In this document: piece by piece, positions 22,260-34,952 of the stretch
How the letters are laid out: each line of letters starts with the position of its first letter
Position numbering within the stretch: the stretch's first letter is position 1
Assembly (NCBI GenBank): GCA_949592205.1
Contig: CATIUR010000003.1
Location: 87,024,501-87,088,500 of the forward strand
Length of the DNA: 64,000 nucleotides
DNA from: Helichrysum umbraculigerum
Lineage: Eukaryota > Streptophyta > Magnoliopsida > Asterales > Asteraceae
Reading direction: 5' to 3'
The notes under the pieces: generated by a model
Database searches by the model: none
What the model saw: the letters and a program-made list of their open reading frames with translations, nothing else
Told to the model about the DNA's origin: nothing
Position numbers and translations under genes: made by a program

Positions 22260-24704
22260 TGTAACACCCCCAAATTCACTGTTTAGCGGAAGCAAGTATT
22301 GGGGTGCTACTAATCAAATATCACAGCACAAAGATACAGTAAACGACATCTATATGCAACGTTTGTAAATTAGTTACATTCCCATAGATATAATGTTTGA
22401 AAAACTTAATGTTTTCGTATACAAAATGTAATTTCCTAGAGTCCACGCGTATGGCGGGAGATTCTATTACATAATCAACATATACAAAAGATAATGCTGA
22501 GAATCTCCGTTAATGCAGTTTAGTTGAAATCATGCGACTCTAGCTATGTCCTGGAGTAATCCTACTCCGTCGGGGTACCTGAGAAAACATGCTAAAAGGG
22601 TCAACACGAATGTTGGTGAATCTCACAGGTTTGTAAGTAATATCAGTTTTGAACACGAGATTTCATCAGTAGTGCCCGCAGGCGTAAAATCAGTAATTGC
22701 AATCCAGCAATCGTAAAACCAGTATTTGCAATCCAGCAAATGTAAGTAAGTAAGTTATACCGTTGCCATGAGGCTCATAATCGAAGCTTAACCCGTAATT
22801 AATAAGTTTGCTCCCGTGACATGCTCGTAAATGAGCAAGCATCAGTAACGAATAATTAGTCACCCGTTTCTACGTGTAAATCAGTACGTGGCAGCGCTAC
22901 TGTCCCGGGCGGGGAGGGCCATTTCCCTAATGGATCCATTAACTAGTGTTCGCGCTTAAGTCCATAACTAACGATATATGATGGAGAGACTTCTGTAAAT
23001 AGTAAACAACTCATGCAATTCCGTTTGGTATAGTAAACAGTTTTAGTACTTGTGTTCAAGGAAAAGTAGTAGCATGTTTCTCCCCCAATAAGATAAAACA
23101 GTAAAAGTGGGGCCGTAAGACTCACCTGAGTCTTGAAATAAGCCGTAGCAAATAGCAAATAGCAAGTAGTAAATATAGCAAGTAGGTTCTCCGAACCCGT
23201 AACCTTCAAATGCCTAATCATATGAAGTTATGTAAGTATGTGTCTCACGAGACGTTTCGTTTAGTTGTACACAACTAGTATATCCAATGTTTGTCCGTAT
23301 GTCTGTAATTGTTTGTTTGTTGGAAAACCTGTTTGGCCCGTTGGTGATTTAGTTGAAATGTTAATCTCGACATATATATATTTGTTTGGAGTATTATGCT
23401 TGAAAAACATGTTTCAATGTCCCTTAGATGTTATATTGTATAATCGTTTGAAGTCCCAAATGTTTAACACTTAAATTGGAATTAAATTGTAAAACTGCTG
23501 TGTTTTGCGACACAATATGCGACACAAAGGTTTGTCATGCGACACAAGGGTTGTGACGCGGACGTCATGCGACACAAGGATACGACACAAGGAATGTGTC
23601 GCATCGAATACGATATGCTAAATTAATAGCGACATAGTGGTTGTGTCGTATAGAAATACGTCATAATATGCGACATAGAGTGCGACACAGTATTGTGTCG
23701 CAAAAGTTACGACACTAAAGGTTTGGTACGACACAAGATGCGACATAACAGGCTTTATGCGACATAGTATGCGACACAAGGCTTGTGTCGCATTGATGAA
23801 CACCAACCCAGAAACCCAGAAACTGACGCGATTTTACGATCCAAAACCCAAATCTAACGTATTTTTAGGCTGTAAAATCATGTTTTCTTCATACATATGG
23901 ACCATACTAAGTTGTGTAAACATTATAACACCAAAACATTACACCAAATTGAGTAAATCTAAGATTTTAGAATTTTCTTACAATTGTAAATCGGGAGAGA
24001 TGGAGGCCGAAAGTGATGATGATGCCTTTGTTAATCTTGTTCCTTGTGTGTTGGTGATTCCGAAAATATGAATTTCGGGGTCGGATTTGGTGATTCCGAA
24101 AATTTGTAGAAATTTGGTGAGAGTGTTTTTGTGTGTGTGTATTTGTTTTTGTGAAAATGAAGAAAAGAGAGAGGGGAAAGGGGTGGTGATGATGGCTGTC
24201 CCAAAAGGAGTGGGAGGGGAAAACACTCCTCAAAATCCAGTATTTACTCCGTGTCCTAATCGATTAATCGTTTGTTTTTAATTTTTAACCAAACAGTTAT
24301 ATTTTTAAAATGTAACTGGAGTATTTAATTAAAAATACCTTGAAATTAATAATAAAAACATATGTCGACATATTTAAATTATTAATTCGCGTTTGATACG
24401 TTTTTGCTAAAATTTTCATAATGTTGTCGCGCTAATACGATAGTGTCCGTTTAAAGTGTATTTATACAGTAAAATACGTTCTCATTATTTAAGTAAGTTT
24501 TGTCACCAACGTCCAAGTAAAATGTATCGGACTCCGTCCGGTTAATTCGTACGATTCATCCAAATCGCGTAAGTACACACATATATATATAAATCACCTT
24601 ATATATATACAAATAGAGTCTGTAATTAGTCCTATTACATACTAATTACAACTAGTTACAAATAATTAGGCATAATTAATTATCCTAATTAGGCAGGTGT
24701 TACA
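22260..24704 (-). mobile_element. Solo LTR of the Tek-B family
   Basis: It is 2445 bp, TGTAACACCC to GGTGTTACA, flanked by GTTGC on both sides (22255-22259 and 24705-24709). Its right end is the reverse complement of the start of the Tek-B LTR (AATTAGGATAATTAATTATG block). It also carries the GCGACAC palindrome region (about 23505-23800) and the inverted repeat AGACTCACCTGAGTCT (23118-23133). No internal sequence remains. Confidence 0.9.
23505..23800 (-). repeat. GCGACACAA / TTGTGTCGC palindrome cluster (solo LTR)
   Basis: Dozens of direct and inverted copies of GCGACA / TGTCGC occur, many paired within 20 bp as potential hairpins. It is the same cluster as in the Tek-B LTRs, on the opposite strand. 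Confidence 0.88.
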
Positions 24705-24793
24705 GTTGCGGATATATCCATATTTTAAAGCCTACATTTCCAATTTTTGTTTAAAAATTTGGAAATGAATTTAGCAATTTGTTATGACTTACG
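24705..24793 (+). other. Ath-E1 intron fragment between two solo LTRs
   Basis: 89 bases include AAAGCCTACATTTCC. They match the reverse complement of Ath-E2 near 33960-34020, which shows that both solo LTRs interrupt one Ath-E1 copy. Confidence 0.8.
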
Positions 24794-27668
24794 TGTCGCA
24801 CCCCTAAATTATGATGCGGAAGCGGGTCGGTTCGGGGCGCGACTAATCAATACACAAAGCAAAAGATTACAAAATGAACGACTCTACATGCGTCGTTTAC
24901 AATACATTGATATTATAAAGTTTTACATGGTTATAATATGGCTTACAAAAGCTCAAGTTCTAAATGATAGAGATTCTATGGCATAACTAATTATACAAAA
25001 TATAGTAATGCATGACAATCTCCTGATGTTTGCATGCGACTCGAGCTAATGGGCATCCTGAATGAGCAGACCTACTGCTGCTGCGAACCTGAGAATACAT
25101 GCTAAAAGGTCAGCTATAAAGCTGGTGAGCTCACAGGTTTAATGATAAGAACAATGTATGAACCACAAGATTTAATGATAATTGAAATTAATCAAATATA
25201 GGTATATACAGCCATGAGCACATAGTCTGAGCTTAACTGAGAGGTCAGGATCACACTTAAGTGCCTGAGCGAGGGTGCCTCTATGCGTGTGCCTAATCAA
25301 CACACGTATGAACAAATGATAATGCGTCCGTTTGACCAGTCAGTGCTTGCTGACCCGGATGGGGATTGTCAGTCCCATATGGTACCATACACTAACATTC
25401 ACGCTACAAAGTATTACCAAACTATGCTAGAGGACTTAGATTGATTAGTGAAAACAACTCATGTAGCATACAGCGATGTTTTGTACTTGTATTCACATGT
25501 AAAAGCAAATTGAGCATGTATCTCACCCCTAAGTAAAAGCATTTAAAAAAAGGGACTATGAGACTCACCTGAGTCTAATGAGTTGCTATCAAGCAATAAT
25601 ATATGATGTTGTTCAAGATGAATGATGTTGTCTCCAACGACTGAAACCGGCTGGGCGTCCTAAACGCGTAAGGTTTTAAATGATTAGATGTCTCAACAGA
25701 CCATCAATGCTAGTTGCTCATTTAACTAGTAATGTCCAAATGATTAGTTTTGGATTTTTATATATTTTGTAAATATGTACGGCCCGTTGGTGAGTTTTTG
25801 TAATAATAATTCCAAGTATTATTATTATGCGTCTCATCATTTTGTTTACTTGTAAAGTATATACCTATGCATTTTCAAAAGCTAGTACTTTTATATATAT
25901 CCGAAGATATATATATATATATATATATTTATGTCCGAATGTTTGTAGTCCGAAGGTGTCTAGGTCCGAAAGTGTATATGTGTCCGAATGTAAGTTTTAG
26001 TCCGAAAGTCAAGGGTTCGGGTTCGGGTTCGGGAAAGTGGTCAAACGACCACCGTTTGACCCGAAACTTTTACACAACTCCTAATATGTTAAAATAAGTT
26101 TATAAAAGTTGTCGTTACGTTTCATGGGTCTCTCGAAGTGCCACTTTCAAAAAATGACTAAAACAGTCCCTAGAGTTTCTGTTTTCCAGATTTTACCCTT
26201 GATTCGACTTCCGATTTCTCCACTTTTTAGTTCGATCCAAGTCCCACGAAAAATCACACTAAAACTAATATGAATCTAGTCCCAATCTGCACTTTATAGC
26301 ATTTTTATAAGTTAGTTTACTATTTTTAACAAAATTCCCAAGAACAAAACTCAGATTTGCCTTAATTTCTACATTTGGTACTCAACCTTAATTTCACCCC
26401 AGATCCGTAAGGATCTGGCCCAAAATCAAAACACGAAAATTGTAGTTCACATTCATACGCAAATTTTGACTACTATCTAGTTGTCTAACTCTAAACACAC
26501 GATTTATAGTGATTTTTCTCGTGAAGGTCAGTTTTGCTGTCCAGATTTGTGTATACATATATGTTTTGTAAAAACGTGTTTAGGCTTATCATTTGGACAT
26601 AATCTTGTTCTATAAGCTTACTAACATGGTAATGAACATTATAAAAGTGGTTTTGAGGTATAGTTTACTTACAAAGCTCGGTTTACAAAACCGAAAAGAT
26701 ATAAACGTGAGGAATCGCGAGGAGAACGTTTTCTTCCAATAGAGGCTAGCAATCCAAGGTGTTTTTGATGGTGAAATTTGATGATTGAGGGCTGTTTTTA
26801 GAGAGGGAAACCGAGAGAGAGAGTTGAGCTAGAGAGAGAGTGGTGAAATGTTAAAATGAAAGTATTAAGGTTATGTTGGTGATGTTTATGATCATGGAAC
26901 AAGATCCATATTTTATGGATCTTGTTTTAGACTTTAATATTAAACAATGGGAGGGTCTTGACCAGCCAAAATGGGGCCCCACACAAGGTGTGGTGTCCCA
27001 AATTTTTGTTCCTTACGATTGCGTTCCGTGTTGTGTTCGTTTCCCCGGTCGTTTAAACGTTAATTCACGCGTTTAATGAAATACGTATGTGTTTTAAGTA
27101 ACGATTACATTTTGACATTTTTAACTTGATGTAATACTTAATATTACATGAAAACATCTATTAAAATGTTTAGTATTGTGACGGTATTGATTTACATGAT
27201 CGTTTAACGATTAATTAAGTCGCGCAACGTTATTAATCGTTACAATTGATTGCGCGTAATCGCGTAAATTTTAATTGAAGTATTTTATCAAAATAATTGG
27301 AAATGAATTATAAAAATGTAATTTTTATAAATTTTGTTTGTCGGATGCATTCCGCGCGTTTTGGGTCGCATATTACTTAATTGATACGATACGAAATACT
27401 TATGAAATATTATCGAAATAATATTTAGAAAATAACTATGTTTATTAAATAATTTCATATTATTTAATATTTGAGTTCACCAACGTCCGTATTAATATAT
27501 CGGAATTCGGCCGATATAATAAAATGCACGATTAAGTAGAATCGCGTAAATGCGTATATTTATAAAATACACGTAGTGATACATACAATTAGCCTAGCAT
27601 GAAACTAATTACATGTATTACAAAATGATTAGGCGCAAATTTCTAGCCCTAATTGGTCGGGTGTCACA
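24794..27668 (-). mobile_element. Solo LTR of a Tek-A-related family
   Basis: It is 2875 bp, TGTCGCACCC to GGGTGTCACA, flanked by TTACG on both sides (24789-24793 and 27669-27673). The right end in reverse complement resembles the Tek-A LTR start (ACCAATTAGG, TACATGTAATTAG). It contains AGACTCACCTGAGTCT (25561-25576) and an LTR-terminal inverted repeat whose arms have changed to GTCGCACCCC / GGGGCGCGAC. Confidence 0.88.
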
Positions 27669-29117
27669 TTACGCTTCTCATTTTTCTGGTTACAGATGAA
27701 TCTATCACATCCTTCACTCAGAAAGCTTGCTGAATCCCCAGATAATATAGAAGACATAAGAGAGCGGATGGCACATTTTCTAGGTTGCAATAGAGTCATC
27801 ATCTGGTCAGATATGAGAAGGCTGGGAATAAAAGATGAGTTGGAAAGTTTATTGAAGTATGAGACGGACGGTCAAGAACACGTTGCATTCTTCCATCTCT
27901 TTAGTATTGACGAGGCTATCTACCGTGAGGTTGTCACGGAATTCATGATGACCTATAGGTTCCAAGAGAGACTGGACCTTACAGATAGAAAAAAGATCCC
28001 TTTTAGGTACCGAGGAAAGAAACATCAGATGTCCGTTGGTGATTTCGGGGTATATCTTGGTCTCTACACACAATCTCAGGTGCATTCTGACTGGTTCACC
28101 AAGAGCTTCCAGTCTATCTCCAGTTAACCATTGTCGTCACTCCTATCGGTCGGTCGGTTTTGACTCCGGTCGTTGTTCCAACAGCAATAGAGGCGGCAGA
28201 CAGTGAGTTTTAAATTTATATGAGCTGGGGCTCAAACTATAAGTACTACCTACCTTGGGAGCAAGCAGTAAGTATAACTCGAGGTCGTTCTTAAATCGGA
28301 GCGAATTGAAATGAAGCAAGTCACCAAAGATTATGGTTGCTAATAGGATAGGGGTAGGTAGATAGATTTTAGATTGATTTAGATTTCTAATTTTCCTAAG
28401 TGCAGTAAAGTAAATAACAGAGATAAGAGATAGGGAATAAGCAGACAGGTAGAGATGTGATTGCTGAAACTTGGATAATTAGGGTTTTGGGATGATGTTC
28501 ATTATAAAATTGATTGAAGATTTACCAGATAAAGAGTAAACATACTTTCGGTGTAAACACTAGGACCCTACGTTCAGATCAGATCCTATCCTAGGGCAAC
28601 AGTCACGTGAAAGTCTGGAAAGGGTGATGAGAGACTAGATCTATATTCAGGATAAGCTTAACCAAATACATAGCATAACAATTTCCAATCGTACAAATGA
28701 AATATTAATTTAACATCATCCATACTTCTAATATCTACATTTCAACAATCACAATATTAAACTACTCTATAAACATGGCAATATGCAGAATACAAACTGA
28801 AATAACACAAAGCACAAGCATTATAACAGTAAGTAAAGTTTAGATATCACCGAGAATACAGCAGCGTAATACTGAGAATTACAAATAGTCTGAACTTGAA
28901 AAAACTCGTTACAACAAGATTACCAAGCTAAACCTTCCTCTAGACTCGAACCGTAAGCTCAACCCTAACCTTTCTCCTCTAACTCCGAAGAGTAGTGCTA
29001 GAGAGAGAAAGTTAGAGAGAGAAAGTGAAAGAAAAAGAGAGAAATGAAAGTGAGAGAAATGTGAGAATGTGTGAATGTGTTAAGGTGTGTGGAATCTTCC
29101 GTAATTCCGTTACGCTT

Positions 29118-29125
29118 TATTTATA
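29118..29125 (-). promoter_or_regulatory. LTR TATA box (Ath-E2 3' LTR)
   Basis: The sense strand reads TCTATAAATAAAG. It lies 79 bp downstream of the first perfect GTATAC palindrome, as in the other two LTRs. Confidence 0.65.
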
Positions 29126-29182
29126 GACAAAGCTTCAAATCTTCCGTACAACTCGCGAAACAGCACGTACAAGCAAACGAAG

Positions 29183-29295
29183 CAGCATACGGGGGCAAGG
29201 GGGCCGTATACGGCCTTGGTAGGGCCATATACGGTGTATAAAAGGCCATATACGGTCTGTATAGGGCCGTATACGGTTCCCTAGGCCGTATACGG
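29183..29295 (-). repeat. 21-bp-pitch CCGTATACGG array (Ath-E2 3' LTR)
   Basis: Units start at 29183 (degenerate), 29204, 29225, 29246, 29267 and 29286. Spacings are 21, 21, 21, 21 and 19, identical to the solo LTR at 14056-14168. Two units read CCATATACGG. Confidence 0.92.
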
Positions 29296-29790
29296 TGTCC
29301 GTCTGATTTCATTCGTTGCTTAAAACGCGCGTATCTCCTTCGTTATGCGTCTGTTTGACCTGATTCTTTCGCCTGTGTCTTCGTAATTCCGTTACGCTTC
29401 TAATGATGCCAACTTCAATGAAATTGGATGTGTATAGATTAAGCATAGCCGAAATGACTTTATAGGGTCTGATAACGCTCAGTCTTCTCCGTCCTTTATC
29501 CGATTTGCATGATTCTTGTTTTTCCCGTCTCGATTTTACCTGTTTTATCATAAGATGAAGTTAGAATGTGATCTATATAAGGTAAATGAGGCCGGAGGAT
29601 TTTGTGCACGTTTATTCGCCCTAATTTGCTTGTTATTTGGACGTTTTAGGTGATTTTTGCAGCAACGCCTATATGTAGCCACTTTAGTGAATTTTAGTAA
29701 ATAATGATCATTTTGGAATGTTTTCACTAAAGATACGTCCAAAAAGTGCGGAATATTGCCCTTAAAAACATGACTATTTGAGTCACATGA

Positions 29791-29829
29791 AGTTATCCCA
29801 CACTTAGGCGTTGCTTGTCCTCAAGCAAC
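29791..29829 (-). other. Ath-E2 polypurine tract and adjoining hairpin
   Basis: The sense strand has a perfect 8-bp stem (GTTGCTTG / CAAGCAAC, loop AGGA; 29810-29829). CCTAAGTGTGGGATAACT follows and abuts the LTR. A GAGGACAAGCAA motif followed by AAGTGTGGG is, from memory, typical of Athila/Tat-group 3' ends. Confidence 0.72.
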
Positions 29830-32166
29830 ACTCAGTTAGAAAAATATTTAAAATTTGGTTTTTAAGGGGTGAGTCAAAATAATTTCAAAAGATACCACTT
29901 CTAATATGACTAAGACTGTTTAAGAATAAGGGGAAGGATAAGATGATCATTTCAGAAGCAAGAAGTAATTCTCATCAGGCATACTACCAATCCTCGTGAT
30001 CTTGGAGTACACATGACTAGGCGATCTCACTAAAGGTGGTCACTCAATTCACTCAAAGTGTATCGGGTTCCCTAACAATCTAGAACAAATGAAATCGTTC
30101 AAATAAGCCAGTCATGCAGCACTCATCGTCATAAGCTTGGTCGAGAATCGGATCTCCACCACTTGGGTGAGGACGGTGCTAACTATCCCAGGACATTCAA
30201 CGGGTTGTAGTGTTTGGTGAGGTTTAGGGGTATGGGTAGTGGTATATGTTTTGTTGTAGGGGTTTGACTCATCTTAAAACTCAAAGATAGTGAAAAACTT
30301 TATTTCAGAACGGAACGGAGGATTTTGTAGCTGCTCGTCTTCTATCGAATTTTCCTTGAGAAGGTGATACTTGAAGCACTCAGCTTTATTTGATGGAACT
30401 GTTTCTTTTTCTTTTCTTGATTTTCTACTTTTTATTTTTCTTTTCTTCTTCAGAACTTCTTTGCTAGAGAACTTCTAAGGATATCTTATGTTGATTCTTT
30501 CAGAAATCCTTTTCGGAACTATGATCTTTGATCTTGAACTTCAATTTCTTTTATCGTGCCAATTTTTCGCACTTTTGACTTTAGAGTACACAGAAGAGGA
30601 AGACTTTAGAGAATAATTGAAGAGGATGTTCTAAAAGATGTTTTTCACGACCTTAGAAATTCTAAGATAAGCTTTTGGGAATTTTGGGTGAGTATGGGTT
30701 TAGTATGAGGGTTTTTTATGAAACGAAAGGTTTAGGCTCAACAGGGTTTACTAGGCGGATCATCGATACCGAAAATGAGTATCAGAAGGGTTTTGGGCTT
30801 GAAGAGATATGTAAGAATTGGGTTTAAATCCTAAGGAATGTCAAGGTCATCTAGCTGCACCTATACCGCGTACGGTACACACCAATGTGGTCTTGAAACG
30901 TATGTCTGGAGCAAGTTCTAATTCTGAGATGCAAGCATTGGCACACACAAGAAATGAAAGTGAAGCATTAAGGATGAATGCTTTTAGGCTCAAGATACCT
31001 CACTACAAAATAGGGTTGTATGTGCCTAGCCATGCTCCTTTCAGATTATTGTTTCTTGCTCGAGAAATTTCTACCTTATTTTCCCTATATTCCAAAATAC
31101 CTTACTCATATTTTGAGAATGATTCTTTTCGAAAGTATTTAACTCGAAAACTTAGAGTTAATTTCACAATCTAACTTATGATTTTAACTTTTTGAAAAAT
31201 TTTTGAAAAAATTTATTTGAAAAAGTTCGTTTTTGGGGAAACATTTTCTGAGTAATGCTATTTTGGACATAAAAATCGCCTAAAATTATCCAAGGTATTC
31301 TATACCTAGCTATCCCATACTTAGAGGAACATTGTCCCTAATGTTCTCTTGAGTTGAGTTTTTACCGGAGGTAAAATCCCACACTTAGAGTTTGAACATG
31401 TAAGAAAATGTTTCTTAAGTGTTAAATTTGGGTTTGAATCCCACACTTAGTGATAAGCTCAGGATAGGGTATAGATTAACAAGCTAATAAGACAGAATAT
31501 ATGTGATCATGAAATGGATAGAGGGTTAAGAAACTCCCCAGATAACGTTTTGACGTTTTGAAGCTTATGAAATTTTGCAGGAAAGAGAGAGTCGAAGCGA
31601 GCTTTCTTCTGCATTCTTCTTGAAGGTCAGTAAGCTTCAATCGGGTTATCCGGTGTCATGTATCCAATGTTATCAGAAATCAACTTCAATTCTTTTAAGT
31701 AGGGACCCTTATGGTGTAGAATCCCATACTTTAGGTTTTTAAGAAGTTGGAGTGATTTCGATAAGTATTCGTAATGTGGGAAGTGATCCCACACTTAGTT
31801 CTTTGAAGTGCTTGGATATAAGGAAGTTTTGAGAAGAACGAGGTCCTCCATGAAATGTTGAATGTTCCGCAGTCTGCAAATATTGAAAGCTGGTTCGGGT
31901 TGCCTTTTGACTTCACGGATTTTCTTCTTGAAAGTGCACCATCTCGCCTATTTTCACGTTCATTCATCACAACATTTCTACTTATTTGACAGAAAGAAAA
32001 TAAACCATAATAAGTAATAGCATAATGTAAATAAGGATAGAGTGATCAACCAACTAGTGGCTGATACAAATATGTTCCAAAAGTAAGGTCCAATAGTAGC
32101 CAAACAAACACAAGATAATATTAATAATGTCTGAAACCAAAGTCAAGTGATGCAAATGGGGCAGGT
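29830..32166 (-). other. Ath-E2 3' non-coding region with repeated tract-like motifs
   Basis: There is no supported ORF. ATCCCACACTTAG (sense CTAAGTGTGGGAT), the same core as the polypurine tract, recurs at about 31376, 31438 and 31786. Weaker versions (ATCCCATACTT) are at about 31312 and 31721. Confidence 0.65.
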
Positions 32167-33891
32167 CTATGAGGCTGGGGATCCCTGATCAGGTATGTCA
32201 TCATGCTGAGTAGGGGCTGGTGCTGTGGATGGTCCTACGACTGACTGCTGGCCACTCGAAACTCTCTGTCCTTCTTCAGCAGTGATAAGCTTGAGATGAA
32301 TCAAAATATCTCCGAGTGTAGCTGCCGGCGGCTTCATCGGATCTATAATACCCCACTGTAGCAGAATGTCTGATGTGATCTTGGCATCCTCAAGTAGTTT
32401 CATGTAGGCCTGACGAAGCATGGTCTCGGTGGGCACATCTGAAGAAGAGATCGGTCCAAGGTTCAGTAACATCCTGGAAGTGTCAAAAGATAGAGCATCC
32501 GTGTCCAAATAAACTGTGTCAGCACGGTAAGATCCACTGGCGACAGGCTGGGTTGGATGAGAAATCACAGGTGCAGAAATCACTGGCTGAACTACCGGTA
32601 TCTCGGTCTCAACTGACTGGACCTGCTCTGGTACTGGTGTGGTCCCGATAGCGGGTGATGGTGTATGGGTGGTATGTGATGGGATGGATGTATGTGGTGG
32701 AGCTATGGCTGGTGGTGGTGGACCGCATCGGTACATGTAAGGCTCCGGGTAAGGAATACCAAGTTTCCTGGAAATCAACAGCTGATGGGAACGGCTAACC
32801 TGAAGAGCATGCAAAAGATAATACTGTGTCAGCGAGGTCACTGGATCTGTGTAGTGAACAGTAGCCTGAGCTGGTGGCTCGGCTGTCTCAGCTCCTCTAT
32901 GCGGGACACTAGCATGAGTAGTAGGTGCTCGGGCTCTATCAGATGGGCCATCCTCAGTATCTGCAACAGGTGAGGATCCTCTAACACGCTTTCCAGGGAG
33001 ATGACATCCTGGAATGATCTGTTTGGTGTTCTTCCATAGGCACTGCCTCTGCTCATCTACCTCAACAAGATGGATCAACTTGCAGTATTCCAAGTTAAAT
33101 GGCAAAGAACGAGAGCAAACAGTAAACTCCTCAGTGTGGGCCTCAGTCAACAATCCCATACCATACAGCAATCTAGTGATAATCGACCCCATGAACATGT
33201 GCTTATCCAAGTCTGTCTCATCCCAAAGTCTCTCAGCGATCAAGAAAGCAACATTCAGATTCTTTCCTCCTATGATTGCTTCCATGAACTTCAACTCTTC
33301 GGCACTCACAGCACCACCCTCCTTCTTTCCAAATATAGAACATGCTAGCAACTTGTGAAGGATGTGATGAACCGGCTTGATGAAAGTGGATGACTTAACA
33401 CAACTCCTAAAGTTTGATCCTGCTAAATCCATCCAAATATCCTTATGGTTCCTGTTTGGTAGGCTGGAGATGTCTTGAACACTGTTTCTGAACCATGCAG
33501 AGTTGACCTGAGACTCTGTATATAACCCAAGATACACTCCCAAGTCAGCAACTGAGATATGATGAATCTGTTCCTGAAACCTGAATGAGATCTTTCTTTT
33601 GTCGGATACACTCATTTTTGGATTCAGCTGGTAAGTCATCATGAACTCTGTCACTACTTCTCGGTATGCATACTCATCTATATCGAAGAGACGGAGAAGG
33701 GCATTGTTTACTTGACCCTCGGTCTCATACATCAACAAACTCTTCAACTCATCCCTGATTCCTAGCTTAATCATATCTTTCCATACCACATATCGATTAC
33801 TGCCTATCGATCGCTGCAACCACTGGCGAATGAGTGACCTATTCTTTGAAGATTTGGCCAAGTAGCTGAGTGAAAGTGGGCAATTATCCAT
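32167..33891 (-). CDS. Ath-E2 ORF2, Athila ORF-1-like protein of unknown function
   Basis: 574 residues from the ATG at 33891, chosen because it aligns with Ath-E1 ORF2 and directly follows a splice-acceptor-like TTTTGTCACAG. Residues 1-300 look globular: YVVWKDMIKLGIRDELKSLL (about 30-50), YREVVTEFMMTY, FRFQEQIHHISVADLGVYLG (about 100-125), DIWMDLAGSNFRSCVK, FLIAERLWDE. Residues about 300-460 are Pro/Thr/Ser-rich and disordered (GPPPPAIAPPHTS), after a basic GKRVRG. The C-terminus regains helix-like spacing (EDAKITSDILLQWGIID). There is no signal peptide, zinc knuckle or pol motif. The order F-R-F...LGVYLGLY resembles, from memory, the Athila ORF-1 family (PF03078). The frame is fully open. 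Confidence 0.75.
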   Translation of the reverse strand: MDNCPLSLSYLAKSSKNRSLIRQWLQRSIGSNRYVVWKDMIKLGIRDELKSLLMYETEGQVNNALLRLFDIDEYAYREVVTEFMMTYQLNPKMSVSDKRKISFRFQEQIHHISVADLGVYLGLYTESQVNSAWFRNSVQDISSLPNRNHKDIWMDLAGSNFRSCVKSSTFIKPVHHILHKLLACSIFGKKEGGAVSAEELKFMEAIIGGKNLNVAFLIAERLWDETDLDKHMFMGSIITRLLYGMGLLTEAHTEEFTVCSRSLPFNLEYCKLIHLVEVDEQRQCLWKNTKQIIPGCHLPGKRVRGSSPVADTEDGPSDRARAPTTHASVPHRGAETAEPPAQATVHYTDPVTSLTQYYLLHALQVSRSHQLLISRKLGIPYPEPYMYRCGPPPPAIAPPHTSIPSHTTHTPSPAIGTTPVPEQVQSVETEIPVVQPVISAPVISHPTQPVASGSYRADTVYLDTDALSFDTSRMLLNLGPISSSDVPTETMLRQAYMKLLEDAKITSDILLQWGIIDPMKPPAATLGDILIHLKLITAEEGQRVSSGQQSVVGPSTAPAPTQHDDIPDQGSPAS

Positions 33892-34952
33892 CTGTGACAA
33901 AAGACAAGAAAAGATTAAACCATAATAGTGATATATTAATGGATATGCTAAAGTACTTCCAGATTTTTAGAAAAAAATTGGAAATGTAGGCTTTAGAAAT
34001 GGGCATATCCAGAAATTTAAAATTGCTAAACCTAACCGCAACCAATCACAAATCCAAAAACTTTTATCAACTTATGTCTAAATAAGGGTAAGTGGCACAA
34101 AGCTTCAAGTTTTTAGCATAATCAAAGCAGTTAACAAAGTACCTAACTTAATTATCCCAAGCACTAAAAATTTAAACACTTTATGTTCATGGTTAATCAA
34201 TCTAAATGAGCTTAATACTTTGAATAAATCCAAGGTCATATAATTACCTTAAGTAAATCAATTAATCATAAAAGGGCATATTACCAATTAAATATGCAAT
34301 CCAACTTTCCGCAATTTCCAAAAGACATAAAGCTTTATTTACATGATTTTAAGCAAAGAATGGAAGTAAACTTATTTGACAAAATGGTAGTTTTTTAGAA
34401 AATGACGTTTTTGTTGGTTCCATTTCAAAGTGTCATACACTTTATTATTTAAAGTGATGAACTTTAGAAATGATTAAATGAACCGAAGCTTGTTTTGACA
34501 ATCTTGTAAGCTTTTTAAGTTTACAAAAGTCATAAACATGGTTTAAGAATAAAAGTTTTAAGTGAAAATGATGTTTATGATGATTTTATCAAAAATTAGC
34601 TTACTTTAATTACCAAAAACTAGCTTAATCATTTTCTAATTGCAAATGATCAATCAAAACATGTTAACCTATCATATTTAAGCATAACTCAATCAACAAA
34701 AGTCAACATAAGCAATTAATCAACCAAAAAGTCAAACTAGCTATAGTTCATCCAAAAAGTCAACACTTTAATCTCCAATCTTGCAATTAGGCCAACAAAT
34801 CACTAGATTATGTTTGTAATCATGTTAAGCATCAAGATAAGCATGGAATAACACTAAAGATTGCAACTTTTAACCATGAAATCTATGAAAATGAGTTACA
34901 AGCCCTAATTTTTAAAGTTTCATGAAAATCACAAAATTAGGTTAAGAATTAC
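33892..34952 (-). other. Putative ORF2 intron in Ath-E2
   Basis: The donor is AAG|GTAATTC at 34953/34952 and the acceptor CTTTTGTCACAG ends at 33892, directly before the ORF2 ATG. The intron is 1061 bp and AT-rich. The exon-side sequence at the donor (ACATCA...AAG) and the intron start (TAACCTAA / CTAACTCAA) are shared with Ath-E1. Confidence 0.62.

Larger units (their letters stand above)
22135..27695 (+). other. Putative intron upstream of ORF2 in Ath-E1, enlarged by two solo LTRs
   Basis: The donor is AAG|GTAATTC (22135) and the acceptor TTCTGGTTACAG (ends 27695), directly before the ORF2 ATG. Ath-E2 has the same donor (AAG|GTAATTC) and an acceptor of the same kind before its ATG. Without the solo LTRs and their duplications the intron would be about 230 bp. 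Confidence 0.6.
28132..29790 (-). repeat. Ath-E2 3' LTR
   Basis: 1659 bp, TGTCGTCACTCC to GTCACATGA. It lacks about 700 bp present in the partner: bases equivalent to about 37705-38408 are missing, with the junction near 28585. Its inner terminus reads ATGA where the partner has ATCA. It has six GTATACGG units against four in the partner. Confidence 0.87.

Noticed and set aside
30818..31174. 118-codon plus-strand frame in Ath-E2
   Set aside because: Antisense to the element, no counterpart in Ath-E1, no recognisable domain.
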